From assembly GCA_951799405.1 (NCBI GenBank), contig OX637344.1:17608001-17672000 (forward strand): 64,000 bases of DNA, read 5' to 3'. Positions 33,455 to 47,400 of this stretch are shown piece by piece (the stretch's first letter is position 1; the number at the start of each line of letters is the position of its first letter). The stretch comes from Agapetus fuscipes (lineage: Eukaryota > Arthropoda > Insecta > Trichoptera > Glossosomatidae). A program made the position numbers and the translations under genes. Below the pieces are notes generated by a model. That model saw nothing but the letters and a program-made list of their open reading frames with translations, ran no database searches and was not told the origin of the DNA.

Positions 33455-34050
33455 AATAGGCTGATTCATTTGGTGAGCGCTGTTTTTGTGTGTATCACAC
33501 CTCGGCCACCTCCAAAATATGAAATTTTACAGATTGAACTTAGACATTTATTTTTCAAATTTATACATAGAGTTGTTTTAAATGGGTAAATATAGCTTCA
33601 AATATAAATTTAATTCTTAGATAAAGATAATGAGACTGTAGTGTATAACAAAAAAAAAAAAAAAAAATGTATGTATAATTATTATTTTGTAAAATTTTAT
33701 TTAAAGTGTGGTATTCTGTTATAAGTGGTACACACGAATAAACTCCCCCCCATTAGGGTTACTAGGGGGAATGAAAAAAAAAAAAAAAAAAAAAAAAAAA
33801 ACACCTCGAGCCCTCTGCGAGCTTGGTCGTCGCTGTAGAAAGCGCTTATTCTCAAGCAAGACCCAGTTGTTGTAAGGCTGGAAGGACCTTTTGATGACAG
33901 GTCTTTGGTAAAGGTTTATGAATTTTTCAACCCAGCGAAGAGCAAATTTGAAAATATAAATGGTAAATTTTTTATGCTCCGCCGGGATTCGAACCCACAA
34001 CCTTCCAGTTAAGAGTCCGAAGTGTTACCACTGAACTACGGACCGGTGGA
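33455..34050 (-). mobile_element. SINE-B copy split by a LINE insertion
   Basis: Tail at 33465-33512 and body/head at 33804-34050 (GGGATTCGAACCCACAACC). CACCTCG is repeated at both break points around the insert 33516-33803. Confidence 0.75.
33516..33803 (+). mobile_element. 5'-truncated LINE with poly-A
   Basis: Short coding end (YEILQIELRHLFFKFIH), A-rich 3' UTR and a terminal run of about 26 A. Confidence 0.6.
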
Positions 34051-34054
34051 CCGA

Positions 34055-34445
34055 AATTGGACTTGGATTTCCTATGTAAACAAAGAATTAAACATGTAAA
34101 AAATATTTTCGCAGATACGATTGTTTACGTGGGAGGGGACGGCATGACATCGTGTATTTGCATTTTCTGTCATTATGGAACATATTATGCACTTGTTTGT
34201 TTAGTCCTTTGATGTCACATACCCGTTAATAATAAACCAATTTGTAATGCAGTGTTGGCATAGCAATAAAAAGAAGTACACATGTAGTACTTGATTAAAT
34301 AAATACCACTTACTTTTCTGCTTTTTTTTCAATCCAACTGTGAATTTCTGTGAAAATCGTCGTTTTCAATCACAAATCTTCTAGACATTCATTCTATAAA
34401 CTGATGTTTTGCATTTGTTTGTTCTTACATTGGTAGTTTAACAAA
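34055..34445. promoter_or_regulatory. Upstream region of the odorant receptor
   Basis: No repeat or gene recognised. Being directly upstream it may hold receptor control elements; no motif is convincing. Confidence 0.3.
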
Positions 34446-34450
34446 AAATT

Positions 34451-34702
34451 GAAAACAAATTACACCATAAAAATCGTCTAACTTAGAATTTTGTAATAAT
34501 AATTCAAAAGCAACCAAGACTTTATTTTTTGGTCTTCTGGAAAGAAAGTGATATAAAGCTTTATTAGTTATTTCTTGAAAACAAATTACACCATAAAAAT
34601 CGTCTAACTTAAAATTTTGTAATTTTAATTCAAAGGCAATCAAGACTTTCTTTTTTGATCTTCTGGAAAGAAAGTGATATAAAGCTTTATTACTTATTTC
34701 AT
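34451..34702 (+). repeat. 126-bp tandem duplication at the odorant receptor promoter
   Basis: Two copies start at 34451 and 34577 with GAAAACAAATTACACCATAA. Each ends with GAAAGTGATATAAAGCTTTA, so a candidate TATAAAG box occurs at 34552 and 34678. Confidence 0.85.
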
Positions 34703-34738
34703 ACCAATATATTGTAAGAATTTGAGGAGTTGACAGTG

Positions 34739-35487
34739 ATGATGTTCTTAAAGCCAGAAAACATGAAGGTGTGGTCTTACTACAAGGAGCCCTGGGACTC
34801 CCTCCTGCGTTTCACCGGCTTCGGAGTCATGGATCTTGGCTACGAGACTTCCAGAATGCGCTTCTTCGGCTACTTCAACATGTTCCTCCTGGCGCACTAC
34901 ATCCTCAGCGGTTTCATGTTCTCCCACCAGCAAAACTGGACCCTGGAAGCCGTCTCCGAATCCTTGATGCTGACAGTCGTCGCTTACATCATGATTGTAC
35001 AAATGTACGCCGTCATCAAGAACAAACATTTGATCAGGGAGCTGGTTTTGTACATAGAAAAAGACTGGAAAGATTTCCAGAGCAATCCAATTTATTTGGA
35101 TATCCTTTACAAGCGTGGTCGAGAAGGTTATGTCACCTTGACTAGTCTGTACATTCTGATGATTCTGTCAGTCATGTGCTTTTCTTTGAACGCTCTGATC
35201 CACTACAAATCCAAAGCTCTTCATCAGATCTTCTCTGGGTTTGGCTTCAGCAGGCTGGATGGGATCTACTACGTTGTAAACTTCTGCTACTCCCAGTGGA
35301 TCATGTCGTTGGCTTGCAACTGTTTGGTTCCCTACATCGCGTACTTTGTCAACTTCTTGCTGCAGCTGGTCGCCCAGATTGACATGCTGAGCTATAGAAT
35401 GCGAATGGTCGGAGAAGAGATGACGGACGATGAAGAGATCACGCAGTTTTTGAGATATTTCTATTTCAAGCAACTGGATTTGATCAA
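34739..35487 (+). CDS. Odorant receptor exon 1
   Basis: 249 codons, TM1-TM4 and the cytoplasmic loop; ends FKQLDLI and a split Lys at AA/GTAAGT. Confidence 0.9.
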
Positions 35488-38400
35488 GTAAGTGAATGAA
35501 CAAGTTGTACACAAATAAACTGACTACTGAGGTACCTACTCATCTGACTGTAACAATATTTCACTTGAGTGTGTTATGCTGAATCCACACGCTTGCCGTT
35601 TGTCACAAACCACAAACCTGTACAAACGCTTGGACAAATAAAGTGATCCAAACAGCGGTATCCACACGTTTGCGAGTACGTCAGTGTTCTTTGAATAAGC
35701 AAGCATGACGGAAGTCCAGTCAGCTATAGCATTTGATTTAACCATGATATTATAGGTCAATGGATTCAACTTCTTTTTATTACAAAAAAAAACAAACGAA
35801 AAGAGAGAAAATAAAAGGAAATGAAAAATTCGGCCAAGAATTTGAGATGGAAAACATATAGTTATAGAAAACCCATTTCACAGTGAAACTGAATATTTCA
35901 ACTATAACAAAATCTTTTAGTACATTTCTTCTGGCATTACTTAATAGCAATTATAATTTCATTTTTGTAGACATAGGTTGTCAAGGAAGAATTAGTGATG
36001 GCAGAGTTTTAAATAATTCCTTATAATGACGGAGAATTTTTAAATAGCACGCGCCTGCTCGCTACCGATCAGAATGAACGCGCACAAGCGTAGGGATGCG
36101 TGGCAAACGCTTGCGGCAATGCCCTTTGACTGGTGTCAAAAAACCGACACTCTGTCGCGTCGGCTACAAGCTCTTGCAAACCTTGATGGGGCTTTCACAC
36201 GCATGCTAACCCTTTACAAGCCAAGCGTGTGGACGGCCGTTTGGCTCAGCTGGGGGCGTGGTTTGTGCCGCCTTGGCTCGGCTTGTCGCCGATCCGACCA
36301 GAGTCGGTTTTTTGACGCAAGTCAAAGGGAATTCACGCATGCGCATGCCAGGCACACACATACTTGTGCGCGCGCATTCTGGTACGGTACGGTTACTATG
36401 AATTGTGATCATCCACCATCGTCTTTGCCGAATTATTCGTTTCTTTTTAAATTCTCTCTTTTTGTTTTGTTTTTTTTTTTAAATGAAAATAAGTTTATCC
36501 AAATATTATGGCTAAAAGCTGGACGTCCGCCATGCTTGCTTATTCGAACACACACAGACGCACGCACAAGCGTGTGGATGACCCTGTTTGGTTTTCCAAG
36601 AGCTTGCAAGCGCTTGCAAGCCCTTGCCTCAAGGCGTTTGCCGCAAGCGTGTGGATGCCCCATCACAAACCGAGCCAAACGCCTATCAACACGCTTAGGC
36701 TTGTGACGGTTTGTCAATGCTTGGCAAGCGTGTGGATCAGTTAAAAATACAATCATTACCATCTATACATTGTGAATATATAAATATACCCACTCAAGTG
36801 CCATTTTACTAGATTTAACATTTTAAATTTAACATTTTTTTACATTTTCCCTAGCAACTCGGTCAGGTGACGATACAATTTTGTATATTTCAATTTACGT
36901 GCCGACCTCATGATATTTTTATATTGATTGTTTACATAAATAAAGTAAGTAGGTATTGCTGCCAGTGAAGTTGTTTATGTCTGTTAACATTTTGACAGTT
37001 AGGGCCTGTTGCGCCAAACTCCAATTAGACAAAAATCAGAACTAAATGTGATTTCTCCCATCAAATCAAAAAATTGGTTTCATATACGTAAACCAGCTGA
37101 TGTAGGTACATCATCTTTCCTGTTCAAATTCAATCATATTATTACCATTTCCGAGAAATATTTAAACGAGGTCCTTACCAAAATTAAGCAATCAAATATT
37201 ATGTGTCAATTAAATATTGATTTGAGGTTGGTGCAACAGGCCCTTATGGTAGTTCCTTCTGCAAGTAGCCATTTTTGCGACTGCGTTTGTTCCAGGAACT
37301 GCCACAGCATGCGCCAGCTGTTCGGGACCGTCTTATTCCTGCAGATCTTCGTCAGCGGAGGCATCTTCACCCTCTGCCTGTTCCGCGCTATGGGGGTGAG
37401 TCATTCATCGATCATAATTCACCAATTTATTCTTTATTTACTTATCAAAAGTTCATGACTGTCATCGAGTAAATTTAACCTAAAAATTATTGGCAAATAT
37501 TATAAGTTGCTGTTAGATTAAATTTAGAATTACGGTCGTTTGATATATTTACCATATAGACCGCATGAACGAAAGAATAATAGCCCGAGTCATAGCACAG
37601 GAGATACGTCGTCCACACAAAAGATGGAAGAACAGCTGGTCTTCTGCATCACAGGAGGGAGTTCCACAATAAACAGATCATAGATCTACAACAAGAGGAA
37701 GAAGACATATTTACAGTAATAATAATTTAGCTACACAGTTAAAAAAATACTCGGATGTTAGAAGAACCGTTATAAGAGAATTTATATTATTCTCGACGTT
37801 TTGTTAGCGACGTAGCCAACATCTTCAGGAGACACCCTCTCTGCACGACCTCCAGTTCATCCTCAGTCGTCGTACAAATAAGGTGTCTCCTGAAGACGTT
37901 AGCTACGTTGCTATCGAAACGTCGAGAATAATTTAAGCTCTCTTATAACGGTTCGTCTAATATCCGATAATTTTTTTTTAAATTTTAACTTTTCACAAGC
38001 AAACGCGTATAAGTTCGCGCTTGTACACCACATGTGAACCTACAACATAAAAACCCAAATCTCAAATGAATATACACCCTGCAACTCTTGTCGACCTTGC
38101 CTGAAACAGGGGGGACATTGGCAAAGTGAACAATTTTCTACAGCATTACGTATTTACGTAAATACCAACTGCACAATCGCTTAAAACAGAAGCACGAGAT
38201 GCTGCATGCGCACTATGGTCAAAACTCAAAAGGAAACACAAATAAATAATTTAAAAAAAAACGTGAAGTCTCTCCATTGGATGTTGGTGATGCTTGAACC
38301 ATGAACTTGCAGCTTGCTAGTCGGTAGTGTTGTCAAGTGGACTACGTAACAGTGCGGTGATGGAGTGAGACGTGGTTATTCAGTTATGCAGATTGGTGGG

Positions 38401-41400
38401 GACAATGGCTCCATTAAGATAGGTCATGGCATCCTCTCTCTAGTCCACGGATTCCTAACATTTCTGTCAACAGCCGCGACCATTTCACTGTTCTGCTTCA
38501 ATAAGGTAGCATTGTGTTTTGGTTTTGGTCAGGAATCACAAGGTTTAAGAATATCAATCCGTGTCCTTGATTTATAGGCTCGTATGAGACTGACCGCCCA
38601 TGGCCTTAGCAAAAATTGAACCAAGTTTTTATAACATGTCAAGTCAATGATCCCATATTGGTCAATGAAGATTATAAGTTATCGTTTTTTTTCTTTGAAA
38701 GTTTCTTGGTAATTATTTTATGACTGCTGCATGGCTCTCTCGCTGGCCACTTGCGAGCATCTCGCGAACCACTTGACCTTAAGGACCTCTCAAGGACAAC
38801 TTCAAAAATCTCGCGGACCACTTCCAAGGATCTCTCAAGGACAACTTCCAAGGATCTCGCGGCCCACTTCCAAGGATCTCGCGGATCAATTCCAAGGACC
38901 TCAAGGGCAACATCCAAGGATCTCGCGACCCACTTACAGGGATATCGAAGACCACTTACAATGATTTCGCGGACCACTTCCAAAGACCTCAAGGACAACT
39001 TCCAAGGATCTCGCAGACCACTTCCAAAGACCTCGCGGACCACTTACAAGGATAACTTCCAAGGACCTCGCGGACCACTTACAAGGATAACTTCCAAGGA
39101 CCTCGCGGACCACTTACAAGGATAACTTCCAAGGACCTCGCGGACCACTTACAAGGATAACTTCCAAGGATCTCGCGGACCACTTACAAGGATAACTTCC
39201 AAGGATCTCGCGGACCACTTACAAGGATAACTTCCAAGGATCTCGCGGACCACTTACAAGGATAACTTCCAAGGATCTCGCGGACCACTTACAAGGATAA
39301 CTTCCAAGGATCTCGCGGACCACTTACAAGGATAACTTCCAAGGATCTCGCGGACCACTTACAAGGATAACTTCCAAGGATCTCGCGGACCACTTACAAG
39401 GATAACTTCCAAGGATCTCGCGGACCACTTACAAGGATAACTTCCAAGGATCTCGCGGACCACTTACAAGGATAACTTCCAAGGATCTCGCGGACCACTT
39501 ACAAGGATAACTTCCAAGGACCTCACGGACCACTTACAAGGATAACTTCCAAGGACCTCGCGGACCACTTACAAGGATAACTTCCAAGGACCTCGCGGAC
39601 CACTTACAAGGATAACTTCCAAGGACCTCGCGGACCACTTACAAGGATAACTTCCAAGGACCTCGCGGACCACTTACAAGGATAACTTCCAAGGACCTCG
39701 CGGACCACTTACAATGATTTCGCGGACCACTTACAAAGACCTCTCGAGGGCAACTTCCAAGAAACTTGCGGGTCACTTCCAAGAGTTTCGCGGACCACTC
39801 TTTAAGGTCCACTGCACTAGTTATATGGGTAAAGTCAGTATTGTTAGGTATGATGATGATTGGCCGGCAGCGGCATCAACTGGGGATCCAACCTTGAATT
39901 TGACCCTCGCCAGCGGGGTCAGAGGTCGTTCTCATTATCCTCCACTGTGCACTGACATCTAGCGACAATAGCGGTAGAGTAACACTCGAGGAATGCTATT
40001 AGCTTCTGTAATAAAGATGCATTTACTCTAAAGACCGTTGCAAGCTCGGCCTAGCCACAAGTATACTGAACGACAATACAGGTTCCTGAAAACATTGGAA
40101 TTTGAATGAGGTCTGTGATTAAACATTTCAAAACGTCAAAAAGTTGTGACGTCATATGGCTAGGATAAAGGGAGATGGCCAAGTTATGTTTTATTATTGG
40201 TTGCCAAGGACCCTACTCTTAAAAACTTATGACGTTTGTTCGCCGTAAAATAATTATAATTTCCCATTTTGTGCCGAGTCCATTATCTTGGTATCTAATC
40301 TAATCTAATCTAATCTAAGTTGCAAAGATATGCTACATTGGAGATTCACATTACATGCATTCTCACAGCCAGACACGTACAAGTTCACGCTTGCACATGC
40401 CTCATGTGAACCTACAACATAAAAACCAAATCTAAAATGGACATACACCCTGCAACTCTTGCCGTCCTTCCCTGTAACAGGGGTGACATTGGCAAAGTGA
40501 AACTTTTTTACAGCATGGGTGGTCAGCCGCATACTAACCTATAAGTCAAGGAACATACACAAAAAATTACATTTTATAAATCAGTAAATAATAATATTAT
40601 CAAAACTAAACAGAAAACAAATTACAATTATTACAATACAACAAACCCTAGCCGCCAACATTGTAGATCAACCGCCATTTCTTTCTGTCCTTGCATACTT
40701 CTTTCATTTTATCCAGAGTCATAATCTTCTTCATAAAAGCTCTCCTTTTATTATTACTCTGGATATTCCATTCATTCGCTATTTCAGGAATTTGGTCCAT
40801 CCATACCTTTCTCGGTCTTCCTCTACCACGACATCCATCTATTCTTGCAGCATGTACTTTCTTCGTCAGTCTTTCATCATTCACTTAGATAATGAATTAA
40901 ATTTTTCACACACACGGGAAAGAAAACGTAAACGATTTCAGGGACGTATCTAACTGATAGGTTGATTGATTCTACACTTTCCGTATTTTATTTGCTCCAG
41001 TAATCCATCCACTCTTGCTCGCTTTTTCTCGAGTTGTTTTTCTCGAAGTAAATGTAGATTTTGCGGATCTTGCATATTGCTTGCGATAGCTCTAACTCAC
41101 CTCCTGAGCTCTGGCCTCCTTATCTGTCAGCGTGCACCTCTGGCGGAGATTGCATCGAGTTTATTAATTCTGCAAATTGAAAAAAAAAACACCAAGGTGA
41201 ACCATAAATCAAATGATTGATTAAAACAAAGCATGAAGTACCAAAATTTAAATTTAAAGAAGCACTTCCTTACTTATCCGGCTCACAAGCTTTGAAGGCT
41301 GTTTGCTTCCTGCACCATTATCCTCCAGGACTTTCTGTCTTGTGCCGCTTCCCTCCATAGTCCCCTTACTGATGATGATGATGATGAGTTGATGATTTCT

Positions 41401-44400
41401 TTATGGCGCCGTTTCGTGATGTAGTCACTCCAAGGGCACTCGTGCAAATGATGCCAGAAAGTTGCTTGTCTTCAGTGCATTCCGGAACTTTCCATGGTCC
41501 TCTAGCTCTCTCACATGATGTGGCAGGTGGTTCCAGGCCATAGGACCAGCAACTGCAAATGCACGCTCTCCAAACATTGTGTTAACTCTTCTTATCGGTT
41601 CTTCAATCTTTGATTTGGCTCCAGTTTCAGCCGAGCGCAGTGTTAGGCTTTTTTTGCCGAGGGTGACTGGTTTGATTAAATCAGCGAGATATTTGAGTGA
41701 TTTTCCAAATAGAGCTTTGTGGACTTTGTGGAGTTACTCCCAGGACTTCCACGTCAGCCTCGACATTGTCTGCTCACCGTATCCTAGGGCCTCACCGGAC
41801 AACGGAGGAAGCACCATCCAAGACATTTCGGATTATCTTGGAGTCCTCTGCACGTATTACATTGATTTTTTATTTATTTTATTCTTTGACTCTTCAAATA
41901 TGGACCTAACTTAAGCTTTTACGCCATCCATCACCTTCGAGTACAAAAGTGAAAGAACCAATTACATGCAAAGTGTAACTTATTGCAACGTTTTACCCGC
42001 AGGGATCGCATGTGGTGAGTGGAACCTAGGCATTTTTACAGGTAATGGGGCCGGCTTTACACAAACCATTTCAGTTGAAGTGAGGGTTTCCCAGCTCCCA
42101 ATCCCTCGGCTGCTACTCATTTCTTGTGAAGGCTGAGTAAACCTTGCCGGTATTTTATTTTTGGGTTTGAAATAAACACCGATACGGGAAATCATCTCCC
42201 TGGGTGGGATTCGAACTCGAGCTCTCAGCATAGAGTAGGACCGGACATTTTACATAAAGTTAAAGAAATAATAAAAAAAACATAAATTTACAAGCAAGGT
42301 CGACAGTTTTTATATTTAGTTTATAAAATGAATGGTGAAGATGCGCGCCTTGTTTAAAAGCTACATTAACAAGTTTTTCTGATCATTTTTGTATTAAAAA
42401 TCTTGTAGTCAATATTTCTAGCTTGTGATATGCCTTTCGGTTTTTTTCTTAGTTTGGCCACTATGATGCTTAGTGCCTTTTTTAAATAATCCACTCAATT
42501 GTCGAGCGTGAAGATAAAAAGTGAAATATTTCAGATGATAATGAATATGTTATCAGGACGTGTGCGCGTAGTACATATAATCTTTATGATGGGGAAATTT
42601 GAGGTCAAATAGTGAAAGACCAGTGAAGGAAAAATGCATTTAAAGCAAGGTTATCGCAGAGAAGGATAAGCTGGAAAAGACGTGAAAGCAAAAGTTGTGA
42701 CGTGTGTAGTTTGGACTTGCATACAAAATGGATGATAAGTGGCGTGATGTTTGTACAGAGGAAAAGTCCGTGATAAAAAATTATCGGTCCGTAGTCCATA
42801 AGAAGTCCATTTCAACAGTATGAACTTTACTAATTTCACTTTCATTCACCGTCCAGGCTTCACTTCCATACATCAAGGTGGGTATAAGTATCCCACCGTG
42901 TACCGCCAGTCGAGCATTTTTAGATATGTTTAGCGAAATTGTAACTCCGCTACAATTCCGCTAGCCTCGCAGAGCTGCCTCCATTTCTTCCTACCCTTAA
43001 ATACATCTTACAATTCATTAATATCCATCACCTTTTTCATGCATTATCTTCTTTTACGCACACTGTATATTCCGGTCCGCAGTCTAGTGGTTAACACTTC
43101 TGACTCACTCGTAAATGGAAGGTTGTGGGCTCGAATCCCGGCGGAGCACAAAAAAATATGCCATTTATATTTTAAAATTTGCTCTTCGCTGGGTTGAAAA
43201 ATTCATAACCTTTACCAAAGACCGGTGACCAAAGGTCTATCCTGCCTTACAGCAACTGGTCAGGTCTTGCTTGAGAATTGGCGCTTTCTACAGTGACGAT
43301 TAAGCTTGCAGAGGGCTCTTGAGATGTGATACACACAAAAACAGCGCTCACCAAATAAATCATCCTACTATTATTATTATTATTATTAAGTTCACAACTT
43401 GACAATCACTGTTTATTGGTCTTTCAAAGGTAACTTGCTCTATGCGACTGACTCTTCGTACCATTTCAGCCCCTTATATTGGGTACCAGAGGGGTCTTTC
43501 CCGCATTCTCTAGATCAGTGGTTCCCAAACTTTTAATTTCGCGTACCACTCACGAAATTGTAAATCAGTGGCGTACCACTGAAATGTAACAGTTAAACAA
43601 ATCGTTTACAATGGTAAAACAACAACAACTGCAACAACTGTTGATGACAACATTATATTTATTTATTAATTATAGAAAAAAAATACGATACTCTCATTGC
43701 GAAAAATCATGCTGCATGTTCGAGACAAGAGGAAAATATACAGCCATGGCCATAGAAAGTCATATGGCCATAGCTGCTTGCGTACCACCTTAAGAAGCGT
43801 CGCGTACCACCAGTGGTACGCGTACCATAGTTTGGGAATCACTGCTCTAGATCATTCTTTCACCAGAACGTCATTCCAATGCAATAATACAATCATGGAC
43901 TAATCCTAGATGGTTCTATCGTACGTGTATAGGTGCGCGTGGCCACTTTAATTTCATAGTTCGTTACAACATACAAAGCTCTCCATGATATATAAAAGTC
44001 CTGGAAGGAAGCTCAAGGAAGCAAACACTAAGATCAGCAGAGAACGGAGCGGAAACCCTGCTAAATTAACCTAGAAGGAAAATTGCCGCTGTTTTCGGAT
44101 ACCGTGCTTTTGCGGTGGCCGGCCCTGCGACCTGAAATCAACTGCCACCAGGAATCCGGAGGTCTAGGACGACTGAGAAGCTAAAGAGGAGGATGAAGAC
44201 ATACTTTTTCGCCCAGTAAACTACTAAGCGCCCTTGGAGTGACATTGAGTTACGAAACGGCGCTGATAAAGAAATCATCATCATCATCATCAATGTGTTA
44301 ACATTTAAGGCTCATAAATAATGCATGCCCACAGACAGGCACATGTAGGTTCGCGCCTACACATTCTGCCTACAAATAAACAAAACCTCACATGCACATA

Positions 44401-47400
44401 AACCTTGCTTTGGCAGCTGTAAATAGGCTGTCAAATGTCGGTACGTGAAGTTAGGCACGCTGTGAAAACTGACTGAGAGAAATTAGAAATGCATCACGAC
44501 TGTCTGTTCTCTGAGAGCTGAGTATCCATTATCAGTTGTGTCTGCTCATCACCTAGTAGAGTGTTATTTATACGCGCCTCAGACAAGAGCGTGTATTTTA
44601 ATGTGTTCTGCTTTGGCATTAAAAGGTCATCCGTTTGATTATTCTATATTTAATGCGACTTGTCACCAATCGCACTAATGCACAATGCAATGCAACGCTA
44701 TCTCCTCAGACTGATGTGGCTACATGAGTTTCATACATAAACTCAAAACGACACGTCATCGCATAAAGCAAAAGAACCAAGGGGGTTCCTGGAGTTGTTT
44801 GGAGACAATTGTTTTGTACAGTTATTTCCCTGGACTAGATGCATTCCACAATCTAATTCGTTGCTCATTGATTTTTTATGACAACTTTGACGTGTTCTAC
44901 TTTTTTTTTAATTCACTTTATTTTACATGTAAAAAAAGCTTTGTAGCTCTGTCCTGTTTCAGATTTCTTTCTGCATGCCCAACACCTCTGACGTCTTATG
45001 CATTTCTTTGTAGACTTATCATATTTCAAGTCTCCTGCATTTCAGTGTTAGTAGAACACTCATGTTTTAGGTTTCACGCATCTCACTTTCTGTAGACCAA
45101 GGGCCTGTTGCACCAACCTACAATCAATATTTGATTGACACATCAAATTTGATTGCTTGATTTAGGTTAGGACCTCGGTTAAATATTTCTCGGAAGTGGG
45201 TAATAATATTATGGAATTTGAACAAGAAAGGTGATGTACATCAGCAGGTTTACGTATATGCAACCAAATTGTTGATTTGATGGGAGAAATTACACTTTAT
45301 TTTGATTTTTGTCTGATTGGAATTTGATGCAACTAAAATACATGAGACCTCGTGCGATTATTTGTCTGTAGAGCTATTCCTTGATTTATAGGTTGGTATG
45401 AGGCTGACCACGCATGCTGTAATAAACGGTTCACTTTGCCAATGCCACACCTGTTTCAAGGAAGGCCAGAAAAATTTGCAGGGCTTTTATTCATTTGAGG
45501 TTTGGTACACATTCAGCATTTGTAAGTGCGAACTTACACATGTCTGTTCGTGGGCATGCATTTGATATGAGTTTTAAATGTTAATACTTATATCTTTGCA
45601 ACTTAGATTATAGATTATAAACCTGTCGTGTTTCAAGCCTTATGCATCTTTCTGTAGAACTTCCATCTTTGAGATCTCATGCATTTCTTGTAGATCTGCT
45701 ATCTCCGTAGACCTACATCTTCACTTTGCCAATGTCACCCCGGTTTCAGGTAAGGTCGGCAAAAGTTGCTGGGTGTATGTTCATTTGAGGTTTGGATTTT
45801 AATTTGTAAATACACATTCAACAAACTTACACATGTCTGTTTGTGGGCATGCATTTCATATGAGTTTTGATTGTTAATATATCTTTGCTACTTACGAGTA
45901 GATTATAGAGATGCCGTGTTTCAAAGCTCTGGCATGTTTCTGTAAAACTTCCATCTCTGAGATCTCACGCGTTCCTTGTGGATCTGCAGTCTCCGTAGAC
46001 CTCCATCTGCTGTTCCTCGCGGCCTGATCTTTGCACCGCTGATTGGCTGTTGTGTGGCGGCTGTGGAGGGTCACTACCCTGGCTGACCGCAGATGTCGTT
46101 TCGACAAATCATCCTGCGCCACATTCAATGTGAGCGCTTCCTCCAGACAGTCAATCATCATCATCACAAACACCCAAAAGCATCGCTTGCCAAATTCCGT
46201 CAGGGCCGAATCTCGGAAAAGTGCATTTATTATTTACCTTGTTGCAGAGGGACTGAATGCCTTCATATTTGACCTCGCAACGCAACTAAGCTACACATAT
46301 AGTTTAACTTCTTGCCTGCGTTATCCCCGAAGGGGTCGTATGTGGCGATTCGGGACCTATATATTTTTTTACCACTTTCAGTTCAAGTGGGGGTTTCCCA
46401 GCTCCCGGGGGGTTGGTTTTCATTTCTTGTGAAGGCTGAGTAAACCTTGAGATCGAACCCTTGCTCTCGGCATGGAATGCAAGCATTCTACCAATTGAGC
46501 TATCGACCTTTTTACGAGCTTGGTCGTCGCCGCTACAAAGCGCCAATTCTCAAGCAAGACCCAGTTGCTGAAAGGCTGAATGGACCTTTGGGGATCGGTC
46601 ATTGGTAAAAGTTTTTATGAATTTTTCAACCCAGCGAAGCGCAAATTTGAAAATATAAATGGTATATTTTTTGTGCCCCGCCGGGATTCGAACCCACAAC
46701 CTTCCATTTAGAGTCCGAAGTGTTACCACTGAACTACGGACCTCCAGGGCTAAAAGTCTCATCACCAAGGTAATTCTTACCTACCGAATATCGGTAATAT
46801 TTGTATGAAGACCTGTCAATCCAAGATGGCCGCAAGTGAACAGCTCATTAGTCTTCATACAAATGTTACCGATGTTCGGTAGGTAAGAATTACCACCCCA
46901 GCGTTGTCACCCATTTTATCGACTGACACAGCACCTTTCATCCTTTCTTTGAACGCAACTGCGAATTTTTTTAAAGCTGGCTTGAAAAATAAATGGAGAT
47001 AAATAATGACATAAAAATATTGACCTGTTTGTCAAATCAGGCAAGGCATTTGGAATTCTACTAATAAATTTTTAACATCTCGCATCGGTTCATTCATCAC
47101 TTTATGAATCTTTTTTGAACTTCAAGATTTACAACTCCTCTTTTTTTTTTTTGTAATTAAGCATTATTGTATAAGACTGTTTTACTAATCTAATCTAAGT
47201 TGCAAACCGCCATTTCTTTCTGTTCTTTTATCCAGAGTCATAACCTTTTTCTTACAAGCTCTCCTTTTATTATGACTCCGGATTTCTCATTCATTTGCTA
47301 GCTCAGAATTTTGATCCATCGATATCTTTCTCAGTCTTCCTCTACCACGGCATCCATTTATTCTTGCAAAATATACTTTCTTCGTCAGTCTTTCCTCACT

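Noticed and set aside
36074..36706. 210-codon plus frame in odorant receptor intron 1
   Set aside because: It lies in the GC-rich foldback; its openness follows from base composition and no domain is visible.
38672..39125. Long frames over the 35-bp array on both strands
   Set aside because: They are products of a low-complexity repeat with no start context, no splice support and equal openness on both strands.
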